Source: Massiliimicrobium timonense
GTDB lineage: Bacteria; Bacillota_I; Bacilli_A; Erysipelotrichales; Coprobacillaceae
Reading direction: 5' to 3'
Length of the DNA stretch: 60,825 nucleotides
NCBI RefSeq assembly: GCF_002160865.1
Contig: NZ_NFLJ01000015.1
Coordinates: forward strand, 1 to 60,825
The notes under the pieces are model-generated. The model ran no database searches. It had not been told where the DNA came from and saw nothing but the letters and a program-made list of their open reading frames with translations. The position numbers and the translations under genes were made by a program. Every line of letters starts with the position of its first letter. Position 1 is the stretch's first letter. This document shows, in pieces, positions 42,830 through 51,503 of the stretch.

Positions 42830-43336
42830 ATGAGTCATAATATTAGAGAAATCTATACGAAGGCGATTGTCGCTAAAGGGAAAAAGCTATCAAGGATTAC
42901 GTATAATTTTACATTGAATCACTTTCCTGATGATATACTGGGGTGCTGGATTACCAACCATCATTATGAGGCAGTTATTAAAAATAAAATTCCAAAAATG
43001 ATAGGAACTTTTGATGTTCATATCTGGTATAGTTATCATGATGAAATGGATTCGATAGTTGAAAAACATCAAGTGACTTATATTGATGATATGCAAGTGA
43101 CAAAAAAAGAAGATCGTGAATTTGAAAACAGTGATCAGGTGAAAGGAAGATGCTTGAATAAACCAAAATGTTTATCAGCATCACATAATGGAAAAGATGT
43201 AACTATGGAGATTGAAAAAGAAATGCAAATTGAAATTAGTGGAGAAACATGTATTAAAGTGGAAGTCAAAGATGAAGAAGAAATATGGGATGATCTGGAG
43301 GATATTGAAATTAACCCACATTTCATTAAAAGCTGA
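42830..43336 (+). CDS. cotE: Outer spore coat morphogenetic protein CotE
   Basis: A 168-residue homologue of B. subtilis CotE, which organises the outer coat. By eye it shares REIYTKAIVAKGKK at the N-terminus, LGCWITNHHYEA, the VHIWYSYHDEM segment, SGETCIKVEV and the acidic C-terminus EEEIWDDLEDIEINPHF. The position directly before mutS-mutL and near ymcA is the B. subtilis order ymcA-cotE-mutS-mutL (guaB is inserted here). RBS GAGAGGTGG. A terminator and a separate mutS promoter follow. Confidence 0.92.
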   Translation: MSHNIREIYTKAIVAKGKKLSRITYNFTLNHFPDDILGCWITNHHYEAVIKNKIPKMIGTFDVHIWYSYHDEMDSIVEKHQVTYIDDMQVTKKEDREFENSDQVKGRCLNKPKCLSASHNGKDVTMEIEKEMQIEISGETCIKVEVKDEEEIWDDLEDIEINPHFIKS

Positions 43337-43339
43337 TGG

Positions 43340-43363
43340 AAGATGCTTTTTGCATCTTTTTTT
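43340..43363 (+). terminator. Intrinsic terminator after cotE
   Basis: Stem AAGATGC/GCATCTT with a T5 loop and T7 tail. Confidence 0.85.
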
Positions 43364-43376
43364 AATGGTGAAATCT

Positions 43377-43405
43377 TTTCATTATTTTACAAAATATGCT
43401 ATAAT
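43377..43405 (+). promoter_or_regulatory. SigA-type promoter of mutS-mutL
   Basis: TTTCAT (43377-43382), 17 nt, TATAAT (43400-43405), 25 nt before the ATG. Confidence 0.65.
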
Positions 43406-43430
43406 GTTAAAGTTATAAAGGAGGGCTATC

Positions 43431-45920
43431 ATGAAGCAAAAGTATTCACCGATGATGATGCAATATTTAGAAATTAAAGAACAGAACCAAGATGCGATTG
43501 TAATGTTTCGTTTAGGTGATTTTTATGAAATGTTTTTTGATGATGCCATTGTTGTTTCTAAAGCCTTAGATTTAGCTTTGACAGGTAAAAATGCTGGGGT
43601 GAAAGAACGTGTGCCTATGTGTGGTGTGCCATTTCATTCGGTAAGTGGTTATATTCAAAAATTAATTGATTTAGGGCATAAAGTGGCGATTGTAGAACAA
43701 TTATCTGAACCGGGGAAAAAAGGAATTGTCAAACGTGGAGTTGTACAAATTATTACACCGGGAACAATCATGGATACATCACTCAATGAAAAGCGTAATC
43801 ATTATATTGGGGCTTTAGGAATCTTTGATTTTAATTATACATTAGCTTATTGTGATATTTCGACAGGTGAATTTTATGTTGTGAATATAGATAAAAAAGA
43901 ACATATTCTTAAAAATTATATTGATTCATTAGGTTTAAAGGAAATTGTTGTTTCTGAGGATTGGTCAATGGATGGTTTGTTTATATCTCATTTTGAAGAT
44001 GACCATTTTAATGATCAATATAAAAAAATTTTTGAATCTTTAAGTGATTTAAAACAAATCAAAATGTGTTCGTTGCTTTTAAATTATATGTTAGATACGC
44101 AAAAAAGAGAGTTAGAACACCTTCAAAAGATTCAAGAAGTGAAAACTGAAGATTATATCTATATGGATTCTTATACAAAGAAATCTTTGGAATTGATTAA
44201 AAACTTAAATAATGAAAGTTATGGAACTTTACAATGGTTATTAGATGATACGAAATCAGCTATGGGTGGTCGATTATTAAGACAGTGGATTGAAAGACCT
44301 CTGGTCAATCAAGAAAAGATTGAAAAACGTATGGATATTATTGAAGTCTTTATTGATAATTTTATTGAAAGAGAAACCATTAAAGATATTATTAATGATA
44401 TTTATGATTTAGAAAAACTGGCTGGACGTATTGCTTTTGGTAATGTCAATGCCAGAGATTTGAAATGGATTGCTTCTTCATTGAATGTTGTTCCAGAATT
44501 AAAACATCAGTTATTATCATTAAATACATCTTATACTGATGAATTGGCTCATCAGCTTGTTGATTTATCCCATTTAACAAAAGCGATTGATGATGCAATT
44601 GTGGATAATCCCCCATTGACTGTTAAAGAAGGTGGGTTGATTAAAAGTGGATACAATCAGGAATTGGATGAATTAAGATATATTCGTGAAAACGGAAAAC
44701 AATGGCTGAGTGAATTTGAAGCAAAAGAAAGAGAAAGAACAGGGATTAAAGGGTTAAAAATTGGTTATAATCGTGTTTTTGGATATTATATTGAAGTCAC
44801 AAAAAGTTATTTACCAATGATTAAAGATGAATTTGAGTATACAAGAAAACAAAGTATTTCTAATGCTGAACGTTTTGTAACACCAGAATTAAAAGAAATG
44901 GAAGCGAAGATTTTAAGTGCTAATGATAAAATTGTTGCTTTAGAATATGAAATCTTTGTTCAGTTGCGTGAATATATGAAAAAAGATGTTCATCTGATTC
45001 AGGATGTTGCAGGAGTGATTGCACAAATTGATGTCTATCAGTCACTGGCTTCAAAGGCTAGTCAAAATAGTTATGTCAGACCTGTTTTCAATCTGGAACA
45101 TCGTTTACATATTGTTAATGGGCGTCATTCCGTCATTGAACAAGTGATTTCACGTCAAAATTATGTTCCTAATGATATTGATATGTCACAAGAGCAGTCT
45201 ATTTTGTTGATTACTGGTCCTAATATGGGTGGGAAATCAACTTATATGCGTCAAATAGCTTTGAGTGTGATTATGGCTCAAATTGGTTCTTTTGTTCCAG
45301 CAGATGAAGCTCATATGCCTATTTTTGATCAAATTTTTACAAGAATTGGTGCCAGTGATGATTTGATATCTGGACAATCAACATTCATGGTTGAAATGCT
45401 GGAAGCAAATAATGCTTTACGTTATGCCACAAAAGATTCATTGATTATATTTGATGAGATTGGACGTGGAACGGCAACGTTTGATGGGATGGCTATTGCA
45501 CAATCTATTATTGAATATATTGCTTCTTCGATTCAATGTATTACGTTGTTTTCTACCCATTATCATGAATTAACAATGATGGATGATTCTTTCCATATTC
45601 AAAATGTACATGCCAGTGCCTCTATTGAAGATGATCATATTGTTTTCTTATATAAGATTAAACCCGGGAGAAGTCATCGTTCCTATGGAATTAATGTAGC
45701 TCAATTAGCCAAACTTCCAGATGAAGTCATTCAGCGTTCACAAGTGATTTTAGAATCATTAGAAAACAATAATATTGAAAAAGTGATTAGTGAAAAACAA
45801 GAACCTCAAACAATAGTTAAAGAGAGTGTCGTGGAAAAAGCTTTATCACGTATTGATCCAATGACACTTTCTCCAATTGAAGCTTTGAGTACATTAATTG
45901 AATTAAAGAAATTATTATAA
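43431..45920 (+). CDS. mutS: DNA mismatch repair protein MutS
   Basis: An 829-residue mismatch-recognition ATPase. The N-terminal mismatch-binding domain has the FRLGDFYEMFFDDA motif (Phe and Glu that contact the mismatch). Connector, lever and clamp domains follow. The C-terminal ABC-type ATPase has GPNMGGKST (about 596-604), IFDEIGRGTATFDG and FSTHYHEL. Slightly shorter than B. subtilis MutS at the C-terminus, with LSRIDPMTLSPIEAL (dimerisation tail) retained. mutL follows closely. Confidence 0.98.
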   Translation: MKQKYSPMMMQYLEIKEQNQDAIVMFRLGDFYEMFFDDAIVVSKALDLALTGKNAGVKERVPMCGVPFHSVSGYIQKLIDLGHKVAIVEQLSEPGKKGIVKRGVVQIITPGTIMDTSLNEKRNHYIGALGIFDFNYTLAYCDISTGEFYVVNIDKKEHILKNYIDSLGLKEIVVSEDWSMDGLFISHFEDDHFNDQYKKIFESLSDLKQIKMCSLLLNYMLDTQKRELEHLQKIQEVKTEDYIYMDSYTKKSLELIKNLNNESYGTLQWLLDDTKSAMGGRLLRQWIERPLVNQEKIEKRMDIIEVFIDNFIERETIKDIINDIYDLEKLAGRIAFGNVNARDLKWIASSLNVVPELKHQLLSLNTSYTDELAHQLVDLSHLTKAIDDAIVDNPPLTVKEGGLIKSGYNQELDELRYIRENGKQWLSEFEAKERERTGIKGLKIGYNRVFGYYIEVTKSYLPMIKDEFEYTRKQSISNAERFVTPELKEMEAKILSANDKIVALEYEIFVQLREYMKKDVHLIQDVAGVIAQIDVYQSLASKASQNSYVRPVFNLEHRLHIVNGRHSVIEQVISRQNYVPNDIDMSQEQSILLITGPNMGGKSTYMRQIALSVIMAQIGSFVPADEAHMPIFDQIFTRIGASDDLISGQSTFMVEMLEANNALRYATKDSLIIFDEIGRGTATFDGMAIAQSIIEYIASSIQCITLFSTHYHELTMMDDSFHIQNVHASASIEDDHIVFLYKIKPGRSHRSYGINVAQLAKLPDEVIQRSQVILESLENNNIEKVISEKQEPQTIVKESVVEKALSRIDPMTLSPIEALSTLIELKKLL

Positions 45921-45934
45921 AGGTGGTGAATTTA

Positions 45935-47734
45935 TTGGGAAAAATCAGACAATTAGATGATATTCTTTCTAATAAGATTGCAGCTGGTGAAGTTGTCGAA
46001 AGACCTGCCAGTGTTGTTAAGGAACTTGTTGAAAACAGTATTGATGCTTCTGCCACAAAAATAGATATATTTATTGAAGATGGTGGTATGCAAAAAATTA
46101 AAGTTTGTGATAATGGAGAAGGAATGGAAGAAGCCGATGCCCGTTTGTGTTTTTCAAGACATGCGACCAGCAAGATTAAAGATGATCAGGATTTATTTCA
46201 AATTATGACCTTAGGCTTTCGTGGTGAAGCGATTCCTTCTATTGCTTCAGTGAGTCATTTTGATTTAAGAACATCTACAGGCTCTCAAGGGACATCCATT
46301 ATCTATGAATTTGGAAAATATCAAAATGAAAGTATCTGTGATTTACCTCGAGGAACACAAATTACAGTTACAAAACTGTTTCAAAACGTTCCCGCCCGTT
46401 TAAAATATTTAAAATCTGTTAATAGTGAGTTTGCTGCAATACATCAATATGTAGAACGTATGGCTTTGGCTTTTCCTCAAATTGCCTTTCATCTTTATCA
46501 TAATGATAAAATGATTTTTCAAACGAATGGAAAAGGTCAATTATTAGAAGTTATTGCCAATATGTATGGAATTGCGACTGCTAAAAATATGTTGCCTATT
46601 CATTTAGCAACGGATGAATGGATAATTGATGGATATATCAGTAAAATTGATACATCACGTGCTTCTAAAGCAAATATTATTACACTTGTGAATCATCGTT
46701 ATGTCAAAAATGTAATGAGTATTGATGCAATTAATAGTGCTTATCGTGCTTATTTAGCAGATAATCGTTTCCCAATCGCAGTGATTAATATTGAAGTCGA
46801 TCCTTATCTCGTTGATGTCAATGTGCATCCTTCTAAGTTGGAAGTCCGTTTTTCTAAAGAATATGAACTAAGAGATTTGATATATCAAGGAGTCAGTGAA
46901 ACCTTACAACAAGCCAATTTAACGTATCAGCCTAAAAATAAAACAACGGAAAGAGAAATATTTAAACCACAGCTTGATCAAATGACATTAGAAATGGAAG
47001 AACCAGTCATATCTGTTGTTGAAGAAAAGAAGATTATCGAAAAAAGACAATCTGTCCATGAACCTGTCTTGACTTATACGTATCAAGATCAACCAGAAGA
47101 TAAAAAAGAAGATCAAATTTATTCGCAAAACAATGTAGAAACAATCAAACCAATGAAAGAGAAAATCTATGCAAAAGTACAAATACATGGAACGTATCTG
47201 ATTGGAGAAAATGAAAAGGGAATGTATCTGGTTGATCAACATGCAGCACAGGAACGTATTAATTATGAATACTATAAAGACAAGTTTGCACATCTAGATT
47301 TAACGATGCAGCCTTTACTTGTTCCCTTACAATTTGAATATCCTATGAGTGAGTTTTTGATTTTGGAAGAAAGAAAAAATCTTTTAGAGAAGGTTGGTAT
47401 TCATTTAGAAGTTTTTGGTGAGCATGGTTATATTGTTAGAAGTTTACCATTATGGATGAAAAAGATTGATGAGAATGTATTTGTTGATACGATGATTCAA
47501 GAAGTCTTGCATAAGAATCATTTAGATGTTGTTGCTTTGCAGGAACATGCAATCGCAACACTTAGCTGTAAGGCATCTTTAAAGGCCAATACTTATTTAT
47601 CACAGGATGATATGCAGACTATCTTTGATCGTTTGATGCGTTGCGATAATCCTTATGTCTGTCCACATGGTAGACCAACTATTATTTTTTATAGTTGTTA
47701 TGAATTGGAAAAATTATTTAAGAGGGTGGTATAA
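45935..47734 (+). CDS. mutL: DNA mismatch repair endonuclease MutL
   Basis: A 599-residue GHKL ATPase and latent endonuclease. The N-terminus IRQLDDILSNKIAAGEVVERP, then NSIDAS and GFRGEAIPSIASV are the ATPase motifs. The C-terminal domain contains DQHAAQERINYEYYK, the metal-binding DQHAxxE-type endonuclease motif of MutH-lacking bacteria, and CPHGRPT. The start is TTG at 45935, after AAGGTGGTG, giving the usual MGKIRQL beginning; GTG codons at 45923/45926 lie in that site. It overlaps the next gene by 1 nt. Confidence 0.96.
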   Translation: MGKIRQLDDILSNKIAAGEVVERPASVVKELVENSIDASATKIDIFIEDGGMQKIKVCDNGEGMEEADARLCFSRHATSKIKDDQDLFQIMTLGFRGEAIPSIASVSHFDLRTSTGSQGTSIIYEFGKYQNESICDLPRGTQITVTKLFQNVPARLKYLKSVNSEFAAIHQYVERMALAFPQIAFHLYHNDKMIFQTNGKGQLLEVIANMYGIATAKNMLPIHLATDEWIIDGYISKIDTSRASKANIITLVNHRYVKNVMSIDAINSAYRAYLADNRFPIAVINIEVDPYLVDVNVHPSKLEVRFSKEYELRDLIYQGVSETLQQANLTYQPKNKTTEREIFKPQLDQMTLEMEEPVISVVEEKKIIEKRQSVHEPVLTYTYQDQPEDKKEDQIYSQNNVETIKPMKEKIYAKVQIHGTYLIGENEKGMYLVDQHAAQERINYEYYKDKFAHLDLTMQPLLVPLQFEYPMSEFLILEERKNLLEKVGIHLEVFGEHGYIVRSLPLWMKKIDENVFVDTMIQEVLHKNHLDVVALQEHAIATLSCKASLKANTYLSQDDMQTIFDRLMRCDNPYVCPHGRPTIIFYSCYELEKLFKRVV

Positions 47735-48093
47735 TGCGTAAAAGTTTTTTTCGTCTGATTTTAGAGTTTATTTTAGGTGGTGCAGTAATTATGCTGACAA
47801 CATATATTTTTGATGATGTCTATGTAAAGGACTTTGGTGTTGCCTGTTTAATAGCTATCGTTTTAGCATTATTAAATACTTTTGTGAAACCTGTTTTAAG
47901 TTTTATTGCTTTTCCAATAACGTTATTATCATTAGGTTTATTTCAACTCGTCATTAATGGTTTTGTATTAGAAATAGCTCAAATGATTTTAGCTCCTGAT
48001 TTTTATATTCCTTCTTTTGGTTTAACGATTTTGATGTCGGTTGTTATTTCGATTTTATATAGTCTGCTTGGCATAGGGAAAATCAATGACTAA
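47734..48093 (+). CDS. Phage holin 4-like membrane protein (YvlD type)
   Basis: A 119-residue protein with four hydrophobic helices of the Phage_holin_4_2/YvlD family (ALLNTFVKPVLSFIAFPITLLSLGLF is the hallmark, about 46-71). Despite the name, family members are ordinary chromosomal membrane proteins, and there is no prophage here. It starts in the mutL stop and overlaps miaA by 8 nt, so it is expressed with both. Function unknown. Confidence 0.85.
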   Translation: MRKSFFRLILEFILGGAVIMLTTYIFDDVYVKDFGVACLIAIVLALLNTFVKPVLSFIAFPITLLSLGLFQLVINGFVLEIAQMILAPDFYIPSFGLTILMSVVISILYSLLGIGKIND

Positions 48094-49006
48094 AGTCATT
48101 GTGGTTGTAGGACCGACAGGGGTTGGGAAAACCAGAATGGGAGTCGCATTAGCTAAACAATTCAATGGTGAAGTCATTAGTGGCGATTCGATGCAGATTT
48201 ATAAAGGTATGGATATTGGAACAGCAAAAGTGACGCAGACAGAAATGCAAGGGATTGTCCATCATTGTATTGATTTATTAGAGCCTTATGAAACTTATAG
48301 TGTGAAAGATTTTCAAACACAGGTCAGACAAACGATTGATGATATTGAAAAACGTGGAAAGCTGCCTATTATTGTTGGAGGAACTGGGTTATATATCAAA
48401 GCGGCTTTATATGATTATACTTTCAATGAAACGGAAGATAATCACGAAGCTTTTCGTCAAAAATATCAACATTTATCCCATGATGAACTCTATCAGTATT
48501 TAAAATCTATTGATGAAAAGAGTGCTCAAGAATTGCATCCCCATAATCGTCAACGTGTTTTAAGGGCTATTGAAATTTATGAACAGACGGGGAAAAGAAA
48601 AAGTGAGATTGTTGCTGCACAAGAACATATTTGTCTATATGATGCCTGTTTTATTGGATTGACAATGGATCGTGAGTTATTATATAAACGTATCAATCAA
48701 CGTGTAGATATGATGCAAGATGATGGACTGGAACAGGAAGTTGTCACTTTATATCAAAAAGGGTTAACACGATCTCATCAAAGTATGAAAGCGATTGGAT
48801 ATAAAGAATGGTTTGATTATTTTGATGGGTTGATTAGCCGTGATGAAGTTTATGAAAATATTAAAAAACATTCTCGTCAATATGCCAAAAGGCAATATAC
48901 ATGGTTTAGAAATCAATTTCCTGTTGTCTGGTTTGAAGTCAATATGCATGACTTTCATCAGACAATTAGAAATGTCGTGACTTATATAAAAAAATGGATT
49001 GATTAA
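48086..49006 (+). CDS. miaA: tRNA dimethylallyltransferase
   Basis: A 306-residue enzyme that puts the isopentenyl group on A37 of tRNAs reading UNN codons, making the MiaB substrate. P-loop VGPTGVGKTRMG (about 7-18), GDSMQIYKGMDIGTAK (substrate), GGTGLYIKAAL and HPHNRQRVLRAIEIYEQTG are classic MiaA motifs. Its position near mutS-mutL is common. It overlaps the holin-like gene by 8 nt. A perfect terminator shared with the AraC gene follows. Confidence 0.97.
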   Translation: MTKVIVVVGPTGVGKTRMGVALAKQFNGEVISGDSMQIYKGMDIGTAKVTQTEMQGIVHHCIDLLEPYETYSVKDFQTQVRQTIDDIEKRGKLPIIVGGTGLYIKAALYDYTFNETEDNHEAFRQKYQHLSHDELYQYLKSIDEKSAQELHPHNRQRVLRAIEIYEQTGKRKSEIVAAQEHICLYDACFIGLTMDRELLYKRINQRVDMMQDDGLEQEVVTLYQKGLTRSHQSMKAIGYKEWFDYFDGLISRDEVYENIKKHSRQYAKRQYTWFRNQFPVVWFEVNMHDFHQTIRNVVTYIKKWID

Positions 49007-49017
49007 TCCATTTTTTT
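48988..49017. terminator. Bidirectional terminator miaA/araC-type gene
   Basis: Perfect 13-bp stem A7TGGATT/AATCCAT7 with a GATT loop; it covers the stop codons of both convergent genes. Confidence 0.94.
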
Positions 49018-49894
49018 ATTTCACTTTTTCAATGATGAATTTTTCTTCAATATGTAAAGGACTATCCTCATGAGTGCTATTTTGACGATATTGTAAAGGC
49101 GTCATACCTATAGTTTTTTTGAATATCTGTGAAAAATAGGACTGCGAAGAAAAACCAACAGCTTCTGATATTTCAGCAATAGAAAGGCTTGAGGTTTTAA
49201 GTAAAGATTGACATTCTTCAATACGTCTATCAATTAAATATTGAATAGGCGAAACATTCATATATTTCTTAAATTCATGAGCCATATAATATTTGTTCAT
49301 CTTCATAGAGTGTGCCAGTGATTCTAAGGTTATATCATTGGCAAAATTTTGATCAATATAGTGACAAATCATTTGAATTTCTCGACGAATTGAAGATGTT
49401 TTTTGTTTGGATTGAAGTTGAATATTGATTTTGCGAATAATTTTCAAAATGACTAATTCCAGTAATTTTTGACATACGGTATCATAACCAATATCTTTAT
49501 TTTTACTTTCAAAAAGAAGCTGAGAAAAATAATAAACAATGTCCTGATTATCTTTGTCAAAATTTTGATAAAGATAATCAAGAGGATGATCTATTTGAAA
49601 AAGTAAATCATTAACGCCTAAGACAACATATTCTAATGGTTCATCATCCTGTGAATTTTCATGGTGATAGACATTGGGGAAAACAACAATTAAATCATTC
49701 TTTTTGATTGGAAAAGATTCATTTTCAATTGTCAATTTTCCTTTGCCATTAAGAACAAAAAAGATTTCTGTAAATGGATGAAGATGTTTTAAGGATTTCC
49801 AGTCTTTTCCATATTTGGAATAAGAAACATACATTAATTGTGATTTATGATCGAAAAATTGATCATCTATAATATTAATACGCTGACTACTCAT
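49016..49894 (-). CDS. AraC-family regulator of the GNB/LNB locus
   Basis: A 292-residue regulator. The N-terminal cupin-type sensing domain (about 1-130: HLHPFTEIFFVLNGKGKLTIE, FPNVYHHE) is followed by a two-HTH AraC DNA-binding domain (about 185-285) with DITLESLAHSMKMNKYY and SIAEISEAVGFSSQSYFSQIFKK. The start is the ATG at 49894, preceded by GGGAGGT; an ATG at 49930 falls in the promoter. It is divergent from the sugar ABC operon and is the obvious candidate activator, responding to a galactosyl-HexNAc disaccharide or product. It has its own promoter (49922-49949). Confidence 0.88.
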   Translation of the reverse strand: MSSQRINIIDDQFFDHKSQLMYVSYSKYGKDWKSLKHLHPFTEIFFVLNGKGKLTIENESFPIKKNDLIVVFPNVYHHENSQDDEPLEYVVLGVNDLLFQIDHPLDYLYQNFDKDNQDIVYYFSQLLFESKNKDIGYDTVCQKLLELVILKIIRKINIQLQSKQKTSSIRREIQMICHYIDQNFANDITLESLAHSMKMNKYYMAHEFKKYMNVSPIQYLIDRRIEECQSLLKTSSLSIAEISEAVGFSSQSYFSQIFKKTIGMTPLQYRQNSTHEDSPLHIEEKFIIEKVK

Positions 49895-49921
49895 GGATAA
49901 CCTCCCGTCATTTCTATTTTT

Positions 49922-49949
49922 ATTATACATCTTTTTTATAAAATAACAA
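49922..49949 (-). promoter_or_regulatory. SigA-type promoter of the AraC gene
   Basis: Minus strand: TTGTTA (49949-49944), 16 nt, TATAAT (49927-49922). Confidence 0.6.
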
Positions 49950-49981
49950 GATATCTAAAAAAATTAACAAGTTCACTATAG

Positions 49982-49996
49982 ATAAAACGCTTACAT
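49982..49996 (+). promoter_or_regulatory. cre-like catabolite control box
   Basis: ATAAAACGCTTACAT has one mismatch from WTGNAANCGNWWNCA. It lies 47 nt before the solute-binding-protein gene, where CcpA could repress the operon. It shares AAAACGCTTACA with the box at 4488-4502. No clear SigA promoter could be placed for the operon itself. Confidence 0.55.
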
Positions 49997-50042
49997 TTAG
50001 ATATATTGTTATTAGAAGATATCATGGAGGAGGAAATAGCAT

Positions 50043-51443
50043 ATGAAAATGAAAAAAATGTTATCTTTAGGGCTTTCATTATTAATGTGTGCAACATTAA
50101 TGACGGGTTGCAGCGGCAATGATAATAGCGCATCTGAAAGTGGAAGCAAAACTTTAAAGATCGCCGGATTAGATGGTGGTTATGGAACAAAAGGTTGGGA
50201 AGAAGTTATTAAAAAATTTGAGGAAAAAACAGGAGCAAAAGTAGAATATACTTTTGATAAGAAAATCAGTGATGTTTTAAGACCAAAAATGACTTCTGGA
50301 AAAGATGTTCCTGATGTTATTTATTTGACAGTAGGTGCTGTTGGTGGATTAACTGATACACTTATTAAAGAAAAACAAATTGCTGATATTTCAGCTTTAT
50401 TGGATGAAACAATTCCAGGTGAAGATGTAAAAGTGAAAGATAAAGTTTTAACATCTTTCTTTGAAGGAGCAACTGCTGATCCTTATGGAGATGGAACTTT
50501 ACGTTTAGCACCTTTAAATAATGCCCCTTGTGGTTTATTCTACAATGCTGGATTGTTTAAAGAAAAAGGTTGGGAAGTACCAACAGACTGGGATGGAATG
50601 TTTGAATTAGGAGAAAAAGCGAAAAAAGAAGGAATTTATTTATTTACTTATCCAACTGCTGGATACTTTGATGCTTTCTTTACTTCATTATTAAATGCAA
50701 CTGCTGGACCAGAAGTTTATGCAAAATTAATTGCTTATGATACAGAAGCATGGAAACTTCCAGAAGTCAAAGAAGCATTTGAAATTGTTGGTAAATTAAA
50801 AGATTATACATTACCTACAACAGTAGCTAATGCTAATGGTGATAACTTTACAAAGAATCAACAAGCTGTTATTGATGGAGATGCATTATTTATTCCTAAT
50901 GGAACTTGGTTACCAGGTGAAATGGCTGCAACAACACCTGAAGGTTTTGAATGGGGAATGATGGGTATTCCTGCTGCTAAAGCTGGTGGAGATTCTTATT
51001 CTACAAACTTTGTTGAACAAATGTATGTTCCTGAAAAAGCTGAAAACAAAGAATTGGCTTTACAGTTCTTAGCTTATTGTTATAGTGATGAAGCAGCTGA
51101 TTTATTCTATAAATATGGTGCTTTAAATACTGAAGAAACAGAAAAAACAGGAAAAGATGTTTATAATGCAGGATATTTAATTCCTATTAAAGGTTCTGAA
51201 GATAAAGTAGCTGAAGCTGATCGTTTTATGTATACATTATCTGAAAAAGGTGTGAAAACAAACAGTGCTACTTTCATGGCTGCTGAAGCTGTCGAAGGTG
51301 TGACTTTAACAGGTGAAACAGGTATCTTATTTGGATCAGTAAATTCTGTTATGAATGGTGATAAAACAGTAGATCAATGGTATAATGAATCAGTTGATGC
51401 TGTTAGTAAAATTGCTGAAGCTAATGCTAAAGCAGATAAATAA
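50043..51443 (+). CDS. Sugar ABC transporter solute-binding lipoprotein
   Basis: A 466-residue family 1 extracellular solute-binding protein. The lipoprotein signal is seen as a basic start, hydrophobic core and MTGCSG lipobox (Cys 23). The mature protein has the DYGTK/GWEEVIKKFEEKTGAKV beginning typical of sugar binders, with closest resemblance, from memory, to N-acetylglucosamine/diacetylchitobiose-binding proteins. Given the GH112 gene downstream, galacto-N-biose or lacto-N-biose is the likely ligand. RBS GGAGGAGG. A hairpin follows that probably lowers permease relative to binder expression. Confidence 0.85.
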   Translation: MKMKKMLSLGLSLLMCATLMTGCSGNDNSASESGSKTLKIAGLDGGYGTKGWEEVIKKFEEKTGAKVEYTFDKKISDVLRPKMTSGKDVPDVIYLTVGAVGGLTDTLIKEKQIADISALLDETIPGEDVKVKDKVLTSFFEGATADPYGDGTLRLAPLNNAPCGLFYNAGLFKEKGWEVPTDWDGMFELGEKAKKEGIYLFTYPTAGYFDAFFTSLLNATAGPEVYAKLIAYDTEAWKLPEVKEAFEIVGKLKDYTLPTTVANANGDNFTKNQQAVIDGDALFIPNGTWLPGEMAATTPEGFEWGMMGIPAAKAGGDSYSTNFVEQMYVPEKAENKELALQFLAYCYSDEAADLFYKYGALNTEETEKTGKDVYNAGYLIPIKGSEDKVAEADRFMYTLSEKGVKTNSATFMAAEAVEGVTLTGETGILFGSVNSVMNGDKTVDQWYNESVDAVSKIAEANAKADK

Positions 51444-51463
51444 ATAACAAAGAAACATGAGGT

Positions 51464-51489
51464 AGGCGGTGGGAACACCGCCTCTTTTT
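51464..51489 (+). terminator. Attenuating hairpin after the binding-protein gene
   Basis: AGGCGGTG-GGAA-CACCGCCT then CTTTTT: GC-rich 8-bp stem, unusual in this AT-rich DNA. It probably gives partial termination or stabilises the upstream mRNA. Confidence 0.75.
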
Positions 51490-51503
51490 ATAGGAGGGAT
51501 TGG

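Noticed and set aside
46988-47293. 101-codon minus-strand frame opposite mutL
   Set aside because: It covers the low-complexity linker of MutL; there is no RBS and the composition is unlike a protein.
47734-48093. Prophage signal from a holin-family protein
   Set aside because: No other phage gene is near; the family is widespread as chromosomal YvlD-type membrane proteins and the gene is coupled to mutL and miaA.
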